Source: Clostridiaceae bacterium
GTDB taxonomy: Bacteria > Bacillota > Clostridia > Lachnospirales > Lachnospiraceae
Assembly: GCA_018378255.1 (NCBI GenBank)
Contig: JAGZXV010000012.1
Location: 1 to 58,136, forward strand
Reading direction: 5' to 3'
DNA: 58,136 bases
The notes under the pieces were generated by a model. The model did not search any database and was not told the DNA's origin. It saw only the letters and a list, made by a program, of their open reading frames with translations. Each line of letters begins with the position of its first letter. The stretch's first letter is position 1. The translations under genes and the position numbers were made by a program. Below are positions 43,021 to 52,047 of the stretch, piece by piece.

Positions 43021-43797
43021 ATGAGATATGGAATTTGTACCGGCCTTGAAAATCTGGAACTGTTAGACCGGCTTGGATATGACTACATAGAAGTTTCGGT
43101 GACGGCAGCGATGAAACTGGAGCCGGAAACGCTGGCCCGTTATCAAAAGCAGCTGGAAACTTCCAGGATTAAATGCGAAGCATTTAATATCCTGTTTCCA
43201 AAAACCATGGAATTGATTGATGGAAATACAGGGGAAGAGGAATTAAAGGAGTATCTTCATAAGGCCATGGCCCTGATCCAAAGTCTGGGAGGAAAGACCG
43301 TGGTATTCGGCAGCGGAAAATGCAGACGCTGCCCAGAACATCTGTCCTATGCGGACGCTTATCAAAAACTGGTTCAGGTTTACCGCATTACGGGTGAAAT
43401 CGCAGCCATGTACGGCGTTTATGTGGTGATCGAACCATTGAGCAGGAAAGAGACGAATATGATCTGTACCATGGCTGAGGGCGCGATCCTGGCATCAGAT
43501 GTGAACCATCCGAATGTAGGACTGCTTTCCGATTATTTTCATGTGGCGGCCAACCACGACTGCATCCAGGATATTGAAGTCATTAAGAAGTTCGGACATA
43601 TCCACATCGCTTCAGGAAATGGACGGAGGTATCCGGTTTCTGAAGAAGGAGAAGACTACGGTGCATTTATGAAAGCGTTAAAGGCCATAGGATATGACGG
43701 CAGGATCAGCATTGAAGGCAAGACGGATGATATGGAAGCGGATGGAGCGCAGGCATTGGAACTTTTAAAGAAACTGGAGGAACGGACCTATGAATAA
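43021..43797 (+). CDS. Sugar phosphate isomerase/epimerase-family TIM barrel
   Basis: 258 residues of the xylose-isomerase-like/AP-endonuclease-2 fold. Likely metal ligands are Glu in VVIEPLS, Asp in LLSDYFHV, His in GHIHIASG and Glu in ISIEGK. The family includes epimerases, keto-sugar isomerases, dehydratases and the eliminases of 3-keto-glycoside pathways. It overlaps the following MocA gene by eight bases, which suggests the two act in sequence. Start ATG 43021 after GGAGG. Confidence 0.87.
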   Translation: MRYGICTGLENLELLDRLGYDYIEVSVTAAMKLEPETLARYQKQLETSRIKCEAFNILFPKTMELIDGNTGEEELKEYLHKAMALIQSLGGKTVVFGSGKCRRCPEHLSYADAYQKLVQVYRITGEIAAMYGVYVVIEPLSRKETNMICTMAEGAILASDVNHPNVGLLSDYFHVAANHDCIQDIEVIKKFGHIHIASGNGRRYPVSEEGEDYGAFMKALKAIGYDGRISIEGKTDDMEADGAQALELLKKLEERTYE

Positions 43798-44911
43798 GGT
43801 GAGACTTGGAATTATTGGATATGGAAGTATCGGCAGCCAGCATGGGCGAAGCATTAAGGCGGGAAAGACGCCGGCAGTGGAACTGGCTGCGGTGGCCGAT
43901 GTTAATCCGGAGAGACTTAAACTGGCACAGGATACATTTGGCGGGGGATTACAGGTTTTTAACAGCAGCGATGAACTGATCCGGTCAGGAAGCTGCGATG
44001 CGGTTTTGATCGCAGTGCCCCATTATTATCATCCTTCCATCGCGATTGACGCTATGGAGGCGGGCCTGCATGTGCTGGTGGAGAAGCCGGCAGGAGTTTA
44101 CACAAAACAGGTGGAGAAGATGAATGCGGCGGCAGAACGCCATCCGGAATTGGTTTACTGCATGGACTTCAACCAGAGAACCAATCCCCTTTACCAGAAG
44201 GTGAAGGATCTGCTGGACAGCGGTGAGCTGGGGCAGATGAAGCGGGTCATCTGGATCATCACCGACTGGTACCGCTCTCAAAGCTATTATGACCAGGGCG
44301 GCTGGCGGGCCACCTGGGATGGGGAAGGCGGCGGCGTGCTGCTGAACCAAAATCCCCATAACCTGGATTTATGGCAGTGGATGTGCGGTATGCCTAAACG
44401 GGTTAAATCCAACGTTTATTACGGAAAACACAGAGATATAGATGTGGAAGACGATGTGACCGCTCTGGTGGAATATGAAAATGGCGCAACCGGCTGTTAC
44501 ATCACTACAGTAGGAGATGCGCCGGGAACAAACCGGTTGGAGATTGATGGGGAGAAAGGAAAGCTGGTGGTTGAGGACGGCAAATTGAAATTTTACCGCC
44601 TGAGAGTTCCGGAACCGGAATTTAACGCCGCATACCGCGGCGGTCTGGGAAAACCGGAAGTTTGGGAATGTGAGATTCCGGTAAAAGGAACTTATACTTC
44701 CCATCCTGGAATTATCAATAATTTCTGCGACGCTATTTTAAAGGGTGCAAAACCGATTGCACCGGGAAAAGAAGGGATAAAGGGACTTCAGATTTCCAAT
44801 GCGATTCATCTTTCCTCCTGGCTGGGCGGAGAATGGGTGGATCTGCCGGTGGACGGAGATCTGTTCCTTAAAAAACTGCAGGAGCACTGCAAGGAACCGG
44901 TTATTTCCTGA
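43790..44911 (+). CDS. Gfo/Idh/MocA-family oxidoreductase
   Basis: 373 residues. GIIGYGSIGSQHG is the NAD loop, VEKPAG the EKP motif with catalytic Lys, and GGGVLLNQNPHNLDLWQW the substrate motif with H-x-x-D. It should oxidise or reduce a sugar ring hydroxyl. It overlaps the upstream isomerase gene, so translation is coupled. It is a good partner for an oxidise-then-eliminate or epimerise step. Confidence 0.9.
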   Translation: MNKVRLGIIGYGSIGSQHGRSIKAGKTPAVELAAVADVNPERLKLAQDTFGGGLQVFNSSDELIRSGSCDAVLIAVPHYYHPSIAIDAMEAGLHVLVEKPAGVYTKQVEKMNAAAERHPELVYCMDFNQRTNPLYQKVKDLLDSGELGQMKRVIWIITDWYRSQSYYDQGGWRATWDGEGGGVLLNQNPHNLDLWQWMCGMPKRVKSNVYYGKHRDIDVEDDVTALVEYENGATGCYITTVGDAPGTNRLEIDGEKGKLVVEDGKLKFYRLRVPEPEFNAAYRGGLGKPEVWECEIPVKGTYTSHPGIINNFCDAILKGAKPIAPGKEGIKGLQISNAIHLSSWLGGEWVDLPVDGDLFLKKLQEHCKEPVIS

Positions 44912-44977
44912 CTCGCATTGGAGAGAAATATTTGAAAGGAATTTCCACCTGCCGACTAACTTAGAGGAGACATAATT

Positions 44978-47323
44978 ATGATGGAAAAGAAGAGAAGAAA
45001 ACTGTATAAGATGTTTACAAAGTGGGGCATGTCCTATGCGGTCATATCAACTGTAGCGATCATTGTCATTTCGTTCTGCGCCATGAAGTATTCTGAGGCT
45101 TTAAGAGCTGATCTGGAATATACCAATGCGGTGCAGCTGGAGATGACCCAGCTTCAGATGGACCGGAATGTCCGTAGGCTGCGGACATTCTGCAGCAAAG
45201 CTAACTTCAATAAAACAGTGGGCAGGCTGCGCCAGCCGGGTACCTCTGGTACGGTAAACAGCTATGAGATGTACGGTCTTGTCAGAGAGCTGGCCAATGA
45301 GATGATTCTGGACGGAGGCACCCATGACTGCTATCTCTATTTTCCGGATACGGACCTCTTGGTGTCGGGCAATTACTATAATGACAGCCGTGAGTTTTTT
45401 GAAGTTTTCTTTGACACCTATGGATTCAGCTATGAAGACTGGTATGAAGTGATCAGCAAAAACTATAAAGCGGCGCAGATATTTTCTCTCGATACAAGGC
45501 AGGGCGGTTCATTGACCGTATTAATCAAGCCTCTTGACAGCAGCAACCGTCAGGCCCCGCCTGTCAATGCCATCATGGTGATGGACGGCAATGAGATACT
45601 GAAAGCTTCCAAGTGGCTGAACCAGGACCGGGACAACATGTGCATCATCGACCGGGTTAATCAGCAGATCGTATCTGTTTCACCTATGGATGAAGAGCTG
45701 AGACAGCGGCTTTTGGCTCATTCTCTGGAAAATCAGGAGCGGGTATTCCAAAACCGTTTTGAAATCGGATCTTCCGTGGTTTCCTATATTCCTTCCGAAT
45801 ATGAGAATTGGGATTACGCGGTGATCACCCAGGAACAGTCCTTTGTAACACAGATTTCCGAACTGCGGAATCTCGTGATTCTGCTGATCTTTATCTATTT
45901 AATCATCAGTGCGGTTGTGATCGGCTACGCGGCAATCCGCCATTACTGGCCTCTTAAAAATGTGGTGGATATTCTGGAACAGCAGGGGGAGGACCCGGAT
46001 CTTCAGATGAGCACAGATGCTTATGAGTATATCAGCCGTTCTGTTCACAAGCTGGTGGACAAAAACAGGGAGAACAGCAATGTGATCAGCCGCCAGCGGA
46101 ATGCCATCAGCAAAGAGCTGTTCCACCGTCTTCTCACCGAGAGCAAGGCATCCGCCATGATCGATGAAGAACTGCTGAAACAGTACGGAATACATGTGGG
46201 CGGACAGGCGTGCTGCATTCTGGTCTACAGGATGGAAGAGAAGATAGAACTGCTGCCTGAAGATTCGGTATTGGATACCCAGGAAATGTCCTGGTTTATC
46301 CTGCAGAATGTGACGGAAGAAAACCTGGATAAAGAAAATCTGGAAGCGGTGTGTTTCCGGGAAGGACATAATGAACAGGTATTTTTGATCTGGTCGGGAG
46401 AGGAAGACCAGGAAGTGCAGGAGGCCGTAAAACGGGTCTGGCAGGCGTCCAGGGAATTTATCAAAAACCACTTTAAACTGCCTTACCATATCGCCCTGAG
46501 CGAACTGCATCATGGGCTGGAGGAGTGCCACAAAGCATACCGGGAAGTGACTACGGTCTTTGAATACCAGAAAAAAGAAGAGAGTAAGGACATCGTAAGT
46601 TACGGTGAGATCAACCTGCTTCCGGGAGACACACTGCTTAAATACCCCATCGATGTGGAGAACCGCCTGGCTCACAGTGTCAGCAGCGGTGCGGCAGAGG
46701 AAGCGTGTACGGAGATACGCCAGCTATTGGAGGAAAACCAGGTGAACTGCCTGGCTCCGGAAGCAATGCAGTTTTTAGTCAGCAACATTGCATCCAGCAT
46801 TATCCGGGTGGCAGGCAAGGTTTCCGACGGCATTGCCATTCCTGTGTCCCAGAAAACGCTGATGGAGGCGTGCCGCCAGGGAAATGCGGAAAAAATGCAG
46901 GAGGAGCTGGAAAATCTGGTGGTCACAACCTGCCAGAAGATTGCAGAAGTGAATAATAAAGAAAGAGAAAACCAAAAAGGAAGGATTTATCAGGGCATTA
47001 AAACTTATGTGGAAGAAAATTACTCTGATTCGGAATTAAGCGTCACATCTATGGCGGAGATGTTCAATGTCCAGCCGGCGTACCTTTCCAAACTGTTTAA
47101 AGAAATGGAAGGGGAAAAGCTGTCCCAGTACATACATAAGGTCCGTCTGTCCCATGTAAAGGAGCAGCTTTTAGAGGATGAACGGCTGGAGGACATCGCC
47201 CTCAACTGCGGGTTTGGAAGCCACCGCACCTTCCTTAGGATTTTTAAACAATATGAAGGCGTGACACCTACCCAGTTTAAAGAACTGGAGGAGAAAAAAG
47301 GAAAAGAGGAACAGGATTCATGA
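44978..47323 (+). CDS. Membrane-anchored AraC-family regulator
   Basis: 781 residues. Membrane segments near 15-35 and 297-320 enclose an outside sensor of about 260 residues. A long cytoplasmic linker leads to two HTH units near 669-770 (LSVTSMAEMFNVQPAYLSKL; LEDIALNCGFGSHRTFLRIF). It is of the same build as the regulator at 9846 but unlike it in sequence. It sits inside the operon between two MocA genes, overlapping the second by ATGA, and is the likely activator of the whole unit in response to the transported glycan. Confidence 0.88.
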   Translation: MMEKKRRKLYKMFTKWGMSYAVISTVAIIVISFCAMKYSEALRADLEYTNAVQLEMTQLQMDRNVRRLRTFCSKANFNKTVGRLRQPGTSGTVNSYEMYGLVRELANEMILDGGTHDCYLYFPDTDLLVSGNYYNDSREFFEVFFDTYGFSYEDWYEVISKNYKAAQIFSLDTRQGGSLTVLIKPLDSSNRQAPPVNAIMVMDGNEILKASKWLNQDRDNMCIIDRVNQQIVSVSPMDEELRQRLLAHSLENQERVFQNRFEIGSSVVSYIPSEYENWDYAVITQEQSFVTQISELRNLVILLIFIYLIISAVVIGYAAIRHYWPLKNVVDILEQQGEDPDLQMSTDAYEYISRSVHKLVDKNRENSNVISRQRNAISKELFHRLLTESKASAMIDEELLKQYGIHVGGQACCILVYRMEEKIELLPEDSVLDTQEMSWFILQNVTEENLDKENLEAVCFREGHNEQVFLIWSGEEDQEVQEAVKRVWQASREFIKNHFKLPYHIALSELHHGLEECHKAYREVTTVFEYQKKEESKDIVSYGEINLLPGDTLLKYPIDVENRLAHSVSSGAAEEACTEIRQLLEENQVNCLAPEAMQFLVSNIASSIIRVAGKVSDGIAIPVSQKTLMEACRQGNAEKMQEELENLVVTTCQKIAEVNNKERENQKGRIYQGIKTYVEENYSDSELSVTSMAEMFNVQPAYLSKLFKEMEGEKLSQYIHKVRLSHVKEQLLEDERLEDIALNCGFGSHRTFLRIFKQYEGVTPTQFKELEEKKGKEEQDS

Positions 47324-48333
47324 AGGAATTGCAGGCAGCTATAATCGGCTGCGGTCTGATATCGAAGAATCATTTAAAAGCGCTGAACAATGTGGAACAT
47401 GCCGTTTGTGCTGCGGTATGCGATATTGTCAGGGAAAAAGCCGAAGCGGCGGCAAAGCAGTATGGAGTTCCCGGGATCTATACGGATTACAGAAAGATGT
47501 TAAATGACCCGGACATCGATGTGGTTCATATCTGCACCCCCCATCATCTGCATGCGCAGATGGCTGTGGATGCGCTGCTGGCCGGAAAACATGTCCTCTG
47601 TGAAAAGCCTATGGCCCTGTCAAAAGAGGATGCGAATCGGATCATGGAAGCCAGGGATAAATCGGGCAGGAATCTGGGAATCTGTTTCCAGAACCGCTAT
47701 AATGAGGCATCGGTTTATATGAAAAAGCTTTTGGAAAGCGGGGAATTAGGTGAAATAACCGGCGCCAGAGGCCAGGTGACGTGGAACCGGAAGCCGGAAT
47801 ATTACACCCAGTCCTCCTGGAGGGGGAAATGGGCTACGGAAGGCGGCGGAGTGTTAATCAACCAGGCGATCCATACCTTTGACCTGCTCCAGTGGCTGAC
47901 CTGTCCGGTGAAAACGGTGGAAGCCAGCATTTCAACAAAGCGGCTGAAAGAGGCCATTGAAGTTGAGGATACGGTGGACGTTCTGATGACCGGAGAAAAC
48001 GGGCAGAGGATGCTGTTCTACGCGTCCAACTGTTACGTGAAAAATGCCCCTGTGGAGCTGGAAATCATCTGTGAAAACGGAAGCATTAAGATGGTCGGCA
48101 ACGAGGTGGTTACAGAGAAAAACGGGCAGATCACCAAGAAGGATTATTCTTCTGGAACCGTTTTGGGAAAAGACTATTGGGGAAGCGGACATGGATTTCT
48201 GATTGATGACTTTTACCAGTGCATTCAGACCGGGAAAGCCTTTCCTGTCAGCGGTGAGGAGGCGTTTGTCAGCGTCCGGCTGTTAGAGGCCGTATACCGT
48301 TCGGCGAAAGAAGGAACTGTAGTGAGCGTATAA
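47320..48333 (+). CDS. Gfo/Idh/MocA-family oxidoreductase
   Basis: 337 residues. IIGCGLISKNHL NAD loop, CEKPMA EKP motif, and GGGVLINQAIHTFDLLQWL with H-x-x-D, all canonical. It is the third member of this family in the operon and is closer to the 43790 protein than to the 37992 one. Its start overlaps the AraC stop (ATGA). Confidence 0.9.
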   Translation: MKELQAAIIGCGLISKNHLKALNNVEHAVCAAVCDIVREKAEAAAKQYGVPGIYTDYRKMLNDPDIDVVHICTPHHLHAQMAVDALLAGKHVLCEKPMALSKEDANRIMEARDKSGRNLGICFQNRYNEASVYMKKLLESGELGEITGARGQVTWNRKPEYYTQSSWRGKWATEGGGVLINQAIHTFDLLQWLTCPVKTVEASISTKRLKEAIEVEDTVDVLMTGENGQRMLFYASNCYVKNAPVELEIICENGSIKMVGNEVVTEKNGQITKKDYSSGTVLGKDYWGSGHGFLIDDFYQCIQTGKAFPVSGEEAFVSVRLLEAVYRSAKEGTVVSV

Positions 48334-48372
48334 AAAGAATTATGTAAAATCTCTAGGAAAAGGTGGTAGCAT

Positions 48373-49335
48373 ATGAAAAAAATGAAAGGCCAGAGCCAGG
48401 GGATGGTCATCAACGGAAAAAAGCTTACATTTAAAGAGCGTGTAGTCCGGGATTTTCACCATAACTGGATGTTGTATATGATGATGCTGCCCATCATCAT
48501 CTATTATCTGATATTTAAATTCGGTCCCATGTTCGGTTTGTCCATCGCGTTTATGGATTATAAACCGGCGAAAGGTTTTATGGGAAGCAGCTGGGTAGGT
48601 CTGAAGCATTTTAAAAATTTCTTCGGCAACTATTATTTCGGGCGTCTGCTGCGCAATACGATCCGTATCAGTGTTTTCTCGCTTTTAACATTCCCGGCGC
48701 CTATTATTCTGGCCCTGCTGTTAAATGAGTTAAAATCAAAGCGGTTTGCCAAATGGGCGCAGACCATCACTTATATCCCGCACTTTATCTCAACAGTTGT
48801 TATCTGCGGTATTATCGTAAAGCTGACCAGCAGTACCGGCGGCATTACATCCATTTTACATACGCTGTTCGGCATTGAAAAAGAGACGCTGCTGAATCAC
48901 AGCGAAAATTTCCTTCCTATCTATATTTTATCGGATTTGTGGCAGACTGTGGGCTGGAACTCCATCATCTATCTGTCGGCTCTTGCGGGCATCGACCAGG
49001 AGCTCTATGACGCGGCCAAGGTGGATGGCGCAGGCAGGTTTAAACAGGTGATTTATATCACGATTCCATGTCTGATGCCGACGATCATCATCATGCTGAT
49101 TCTGAAGATGGGAAAAATATTCGACGTAGGCTATGAGAAGATCATGCTTTTATACAACCCGGCAATCTATGATACGGCGGATGTTATCAATACTTATGTT
49201 TACAGAAAAGGTCTTATCGATGCCCAGTACAGTTACAGTGCTGCAGTTGGGCTGTTCAACTGTGTGGTCAGCTTCGCATTGGTTACCATTACCAATAAGC
49301 TGAGCAAAAAGGCCAGCGGTAACGGTTTGTGGTAA
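48373..49335 (+). CDS. Sugar ABC transporter permease (LplB type)
   Basis: 320 residues, about six membrane segments, EAA loop DAAKVDGAGRFKQVIYITIP. It closely resembles the layout of the permease at 7962. ATG at 48373 follows AAAAGGTGG. It works with the next gene and the binding protein at 39177; the ATPase is not encoded here. Confidence 0.92.
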   Translation: MKKMKGQSQGMVINGKKLTFKERVVRDFHHNWMLYMMMLPIIIYYLIFKFGPMFGLSIAFMDYKPAKGFMGSSWVGLKHFKNFFGNYYFGRLLRNTIRISVFSLLTFPAPIILALLLNELKSKRFAKWAQTITYIPHFISTVVICGIIVKLTSSTGGITSILHTLFGIEKETLLNHSENFLPIYILSDLWQTVGWNSIIYLSALAGIDQELYDAAKVDGAGRFKQVIYITIPCLMPTIIIMLILKMGKIFDVGYEKIMLLYNPAIYDTADVINTYVYRKGLIDAQYSYSAAVGLFNCVVSFALVTITNKLSKKASGNGLW

Positions 49336-49349
49336 AGGGGGCATCATTC

Positions 49350-50252
49350 ATGAAAGCAAAAAAAGCTGCAGTAAAGAAAACAAAAATGAAAGCCAGTTTT
49401 GGAAGCAGGCTGTTCGACGTATGCAACGTGATTTTTATGGCTTCCCTGATTGTCATAATTCTGATTCCATTGATTCACGTGGTCTGCGCATCCTTCAGCA
49501 ACCCGTCGGCCTATGTGCGCCACGAAGGAATGCTGTTTTATCCTTTGGATTTCTGTCTGGACGCTTATAAGGCAGTGGCTAAGAATAAAAATATTATTAC
49601 CGGTTATATGAACACCATCTTCATCGTAGTGGTGGGAACCACATTAAATGTTTTGGTAACTCTGATTGCGGCTTACTGCCTTTCCAGGAAAAATGTGATG
49701 TGGAGCAGTATCCTGATGATGGGTATCGTATTCAGCATGTATTTCAGCGGCGGTATGATCCCATTTTACCTGGTGGTAAAGGGCGTTGGTTTAAATAACT
49801 CCATCTGGTCCTTAATCATCCCCACGGCGGTCAGCACCTATAACCTGATCATCATGAGAACGGCTATGGTTTCTGTTCCCGACAGCCTGGAGGAATCGGC
49901 CAAGCTGGACGGCGCAAACCAGTGGACGATTCTGTGGAAAATCATGGTTCCGCTGGTTAAACCTACGATTGCGGTTATCTGCCTGTACTATGCGGTAACT
50001 CATTGGAACTCCTGGTTTAACGCCATGCTGTTTATCCGCGACAAATCAGGATATCCGCTGCAGCTGGTTCTGCGTGAAATTCTGCTTCAGAACGATACTT
50101 CCGCCATGACGGCAGGAGCGGACGATTATCTTATCAGTGAAACCATCCAGTTTGCAACTATCGTGGTGGCAACGCTGCCGATATTGACCATATATCCGTT
50201 TATCCAGAAGTATTTTGTAAAAGGCGTTATGATCGGCGCTGTGAAAGGCTAA
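49350..50252 (+). CDS. Sugar ABC transporter permease (LplC type)
   Basis: 300 residues with a very basic N-terminus, about six membrane segments, EAA loop ESAKLDGANQWTILWKIMVP and a C-terminus of GVMIGAVKG. The ATG at 49350 follows AAAGGGGG; the GTG at 49329 overlapping the previous gene is less likely. Confidence 0.92.
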   Translation: MKAKKAAVKKTKMKASFGSRLFDVCNVIFMASLIVIILIPLIHVVCASFSNPSAYVRHEGMLFYPLDFCLDAYKAVAKNKNIITGYMNTIFIVVVGTTLNVLVTLIAAYCLSRKNVMWSSILMMGIVFSMYFSGGMIPFYLVVKGVGLNNSIWSLIIPTAVSTYNLIIMRTAMVSVPDSLEESAKLDGANQWTILWKIMVPLVKPTIAVICLYYAVTHWNSWFNAMLFIRDKSGYPLQLVLREILLQNDTSAMTAGADDYLISETIQFATIVVATLPILTIYPFIQKYFVKGVMIGAVKG

Positions 50253-50263
50253 GGAGGGAAAAG

Positions 50264-51262
50264 ATGAGAGTAAGTTATGAAACAATGTACAATGAGTTTG
50301 TCCGGGTGCTTAAAAAGCGGGGATTTACCCCCGAACAGTCGGCGCTGTCAGCTAAACTCTATGCGGATGCCAGCCGGGACGGCGTTTATACCCATGGGCT
50401 GAACCGTTTTCCTAAATTCATTAACAGCATTGAAAAAGGCTGTGTTGACATACACGGGGTTCCGGTGCTGAAAGAATCCTTCGGTTTCTTTGAACGGTAC
50501 GACGGCCAAAAGGGGCCGGGCAATTTAAATGCCTACGCCTGCATGAAACGGACCATCGAGCTGGCTAAACAGCACACCATGGGATGCGTGGCGCTGTCCA
50601 ATACAAACCATTGGATGCGCCCGGGCAATTACGGACTGATGGCGGTTGAAGAGAATTGTATCGGCATTTTGTGGACCAATACGGTGCCTAACATGCCGCC
50701 GTGGGGAGGCCGGGACGCAAGGCTTGGCAATAACCCGGTGGTGTTCGCCATTCCTCACGGGGATTCCCCTGTGCTGGTGGACGTGGCCATGTCCATGTTT
50801 TCCTATGGAAAGCTGGAAAGCTATGCCCGCTCCGGAAAGGAGCTGCCCGTAGACGGCGGTTATAATAAGGAACAGCAGATGACGAGGAACGCTGCAGAGA
50901 TTCTGGAAACCCACCAGTGCGTTCCCATCGGGTACTGGAAAGGTTCAGGCCTGTCTCTGGCCCTGGATCTGATTGCAGCCACATTGGCAGGCGGAAGGAC
51001 TTCCAGAATGGTTGGGGAACTTCCGGCAGAAACAGAGCTTTCCCAGATCTTTATGGCCATCAGCCTGGATTCCTTTGGAGATAAAGAGACTCTGCTTAAA
51101 AACATCAACGATACGCTGGAGGATTTAAAAACCTCCGCTCCGGTAAGTGAAGGACGTCCGGTTTATTATCCGGGTGAAAATATGATGAAAACCAGAAAAG
51201 AGAACATGGAACTGGGAATTCCGGTGGATGAAGGAATCTGGCAGAGTGTTCTCGAAATGTAG
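50264..51262 (+). CDS. dlgD: 2,3-diketo-L-gulonate reductase-like protein (YiaK/DlgD)
   Basis: 332 residues. The segments YTHGLNRFPKFI, SNTNHWMRPGNYGLMAVE, LWTNTVPNMPPWGGRD, SMFSYGKLE and LPVDGGYN follow E. coli YiaK nearly motif by motif. YiaK reduces 2,3-diketo-L-gulonate with NADH. Here the substrate may be a related diketo or keto sugar acid made by the MocA enzymes. Starts at ATG 50264 after AAGGAGGG, 12 bases after the permease. Confidence 0.85.
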   Translation: MRVSYETMYNEFVRVLKKRGFTPEQSALSAKLYADASRDGVYTHGLNRFPKFINSIEKGCVDIHGVPVLKESFGFFERYDGQKGPGNLNAYACMKRTIELAKQHTMGCVALSNTNHWMRPGNYGLMAVEENCIGILWTNTVPNMPPWGGRDARLGNNPVVFAIPHGDSPVLVDVAMSMFSYGKLESYARSGKELPVDGGYNKEQQMTRNAAEILETHQCVPIGYWKGSGLSLALDLIAATLAGGRTSRMVGELPAETELSQIFMAISLDSFGDKETLLKNINDTLEDLKTSAPVSEGRPVYYPGENMMKTRKENMELGIPVDEGIWQSVLEM

Positions 51263-51275
51263 AATGGAGGACAGC

Positions 51276-52031
51276 ATGATAATACCTGGAATGGTATCCG
51301 CCACATTTCGGAATAAACCGGCCCCGGACATTCTCCGGCTCTGCCGGGAAGCAAAACTGGAAGCGGTGGAGTGGTCGGAAAATGCACACGTGATGCCGGA
51401 TGATCCCAAGGGGGCCGGGGCTCTGTATGAGATGACCCGGGAAGCCGGGCTCTGGGTGGCTGCTTACGGTTCTTATTATCGTTTAGGGCAGCAAAAAGAC
51501 CCGCAGGCCGTATTCCGCAAATCCCTGGTTTCTGCGGCGGCGCTGCACGCTCCCGTCATCCGCATATGGGCGGGATCGGAACCTTCTGCTGAGGTGGACG
51601 GTAAAATTCGGTTAGAACTGGCGGAAGAAGCGGCATTAATCTGCTCCATGGCGGAAGAATATGGAATTAAAATCGCTATGGAATGGCACAAAAACACGTT
51701 GACCGATACCAACGAATCAGCGGTGCGTTTTCTGAAAGAGGCGGACCACAAAAACTTGTATTGCTTATGGCAGCCGACGGTGGCTCTTTCCATGAAAGAG
51801 CGGACCGAGGGCCTGGATCTGCTGGGAGAGAGGCTTTTAAACCTTCATATCTATTACTGGCTGGACGGCGTGCGGCGTCCGCTGTCAGAAGGGATTGGAG
51901 AATGGAAACAGTACCTGGATCACGTGGATCAAAGCGCGGACCGTTTTGGGCTGCTTGAATTTGTGATGGATAATACGGAAGAACAATTTTTGCAGGATGC
52001 AGAAACCCTGCATCAGCTGCTTGGCAGATAG
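51276..52031 (+). CDS. Sugar phosphate isomerase/epimerase-family TIM barrel
   Basis: About 251 residues of the AP-endonuclease-2-like fold, with AMEWHKNTLTD, LLNLHIYYW and GLLEFVMD as probable metal and active-site strands. It is distant from the protein at 43021. The ATG at 51276 follows ATGGAGGAC; a longer frame from 51228 would overlap the reductase gene by 35 bases. Second isomerase of the operon; substrate unknown. Confidence 0.82.
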   Translation: MIIPGMVSATFRNKPAPDILRLCREAKLEAVEWSENAHVMPDDPKGAGALYEMTREAGLWVAAYGSYYRLGQQKDPQAVFRKSLVSAAALHAPVIRIWAGSEPSAEVDGKIRLELAEEAALICSMAEEYGIKIAMEWHKNTLTDTNESAVRFLKEADHKNLYCLWQPTVALSMKERTEGLDLLGERLLNLHIYYWLDGVRRPLSEGIGEWKQYLDHVDQSADRFGLLEFVMDNTEEQFLQDAETLHQLLGR

Positions 52032-52047
52032 GAGAGAGGGGATAGAA

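Noticed and set aside
45899..46675. 258-codon open frame on the minus strand
   Set aside because: Antisense to the AraC regulator coding sequence, Phe/His-rich without motifs; a shadow frame.
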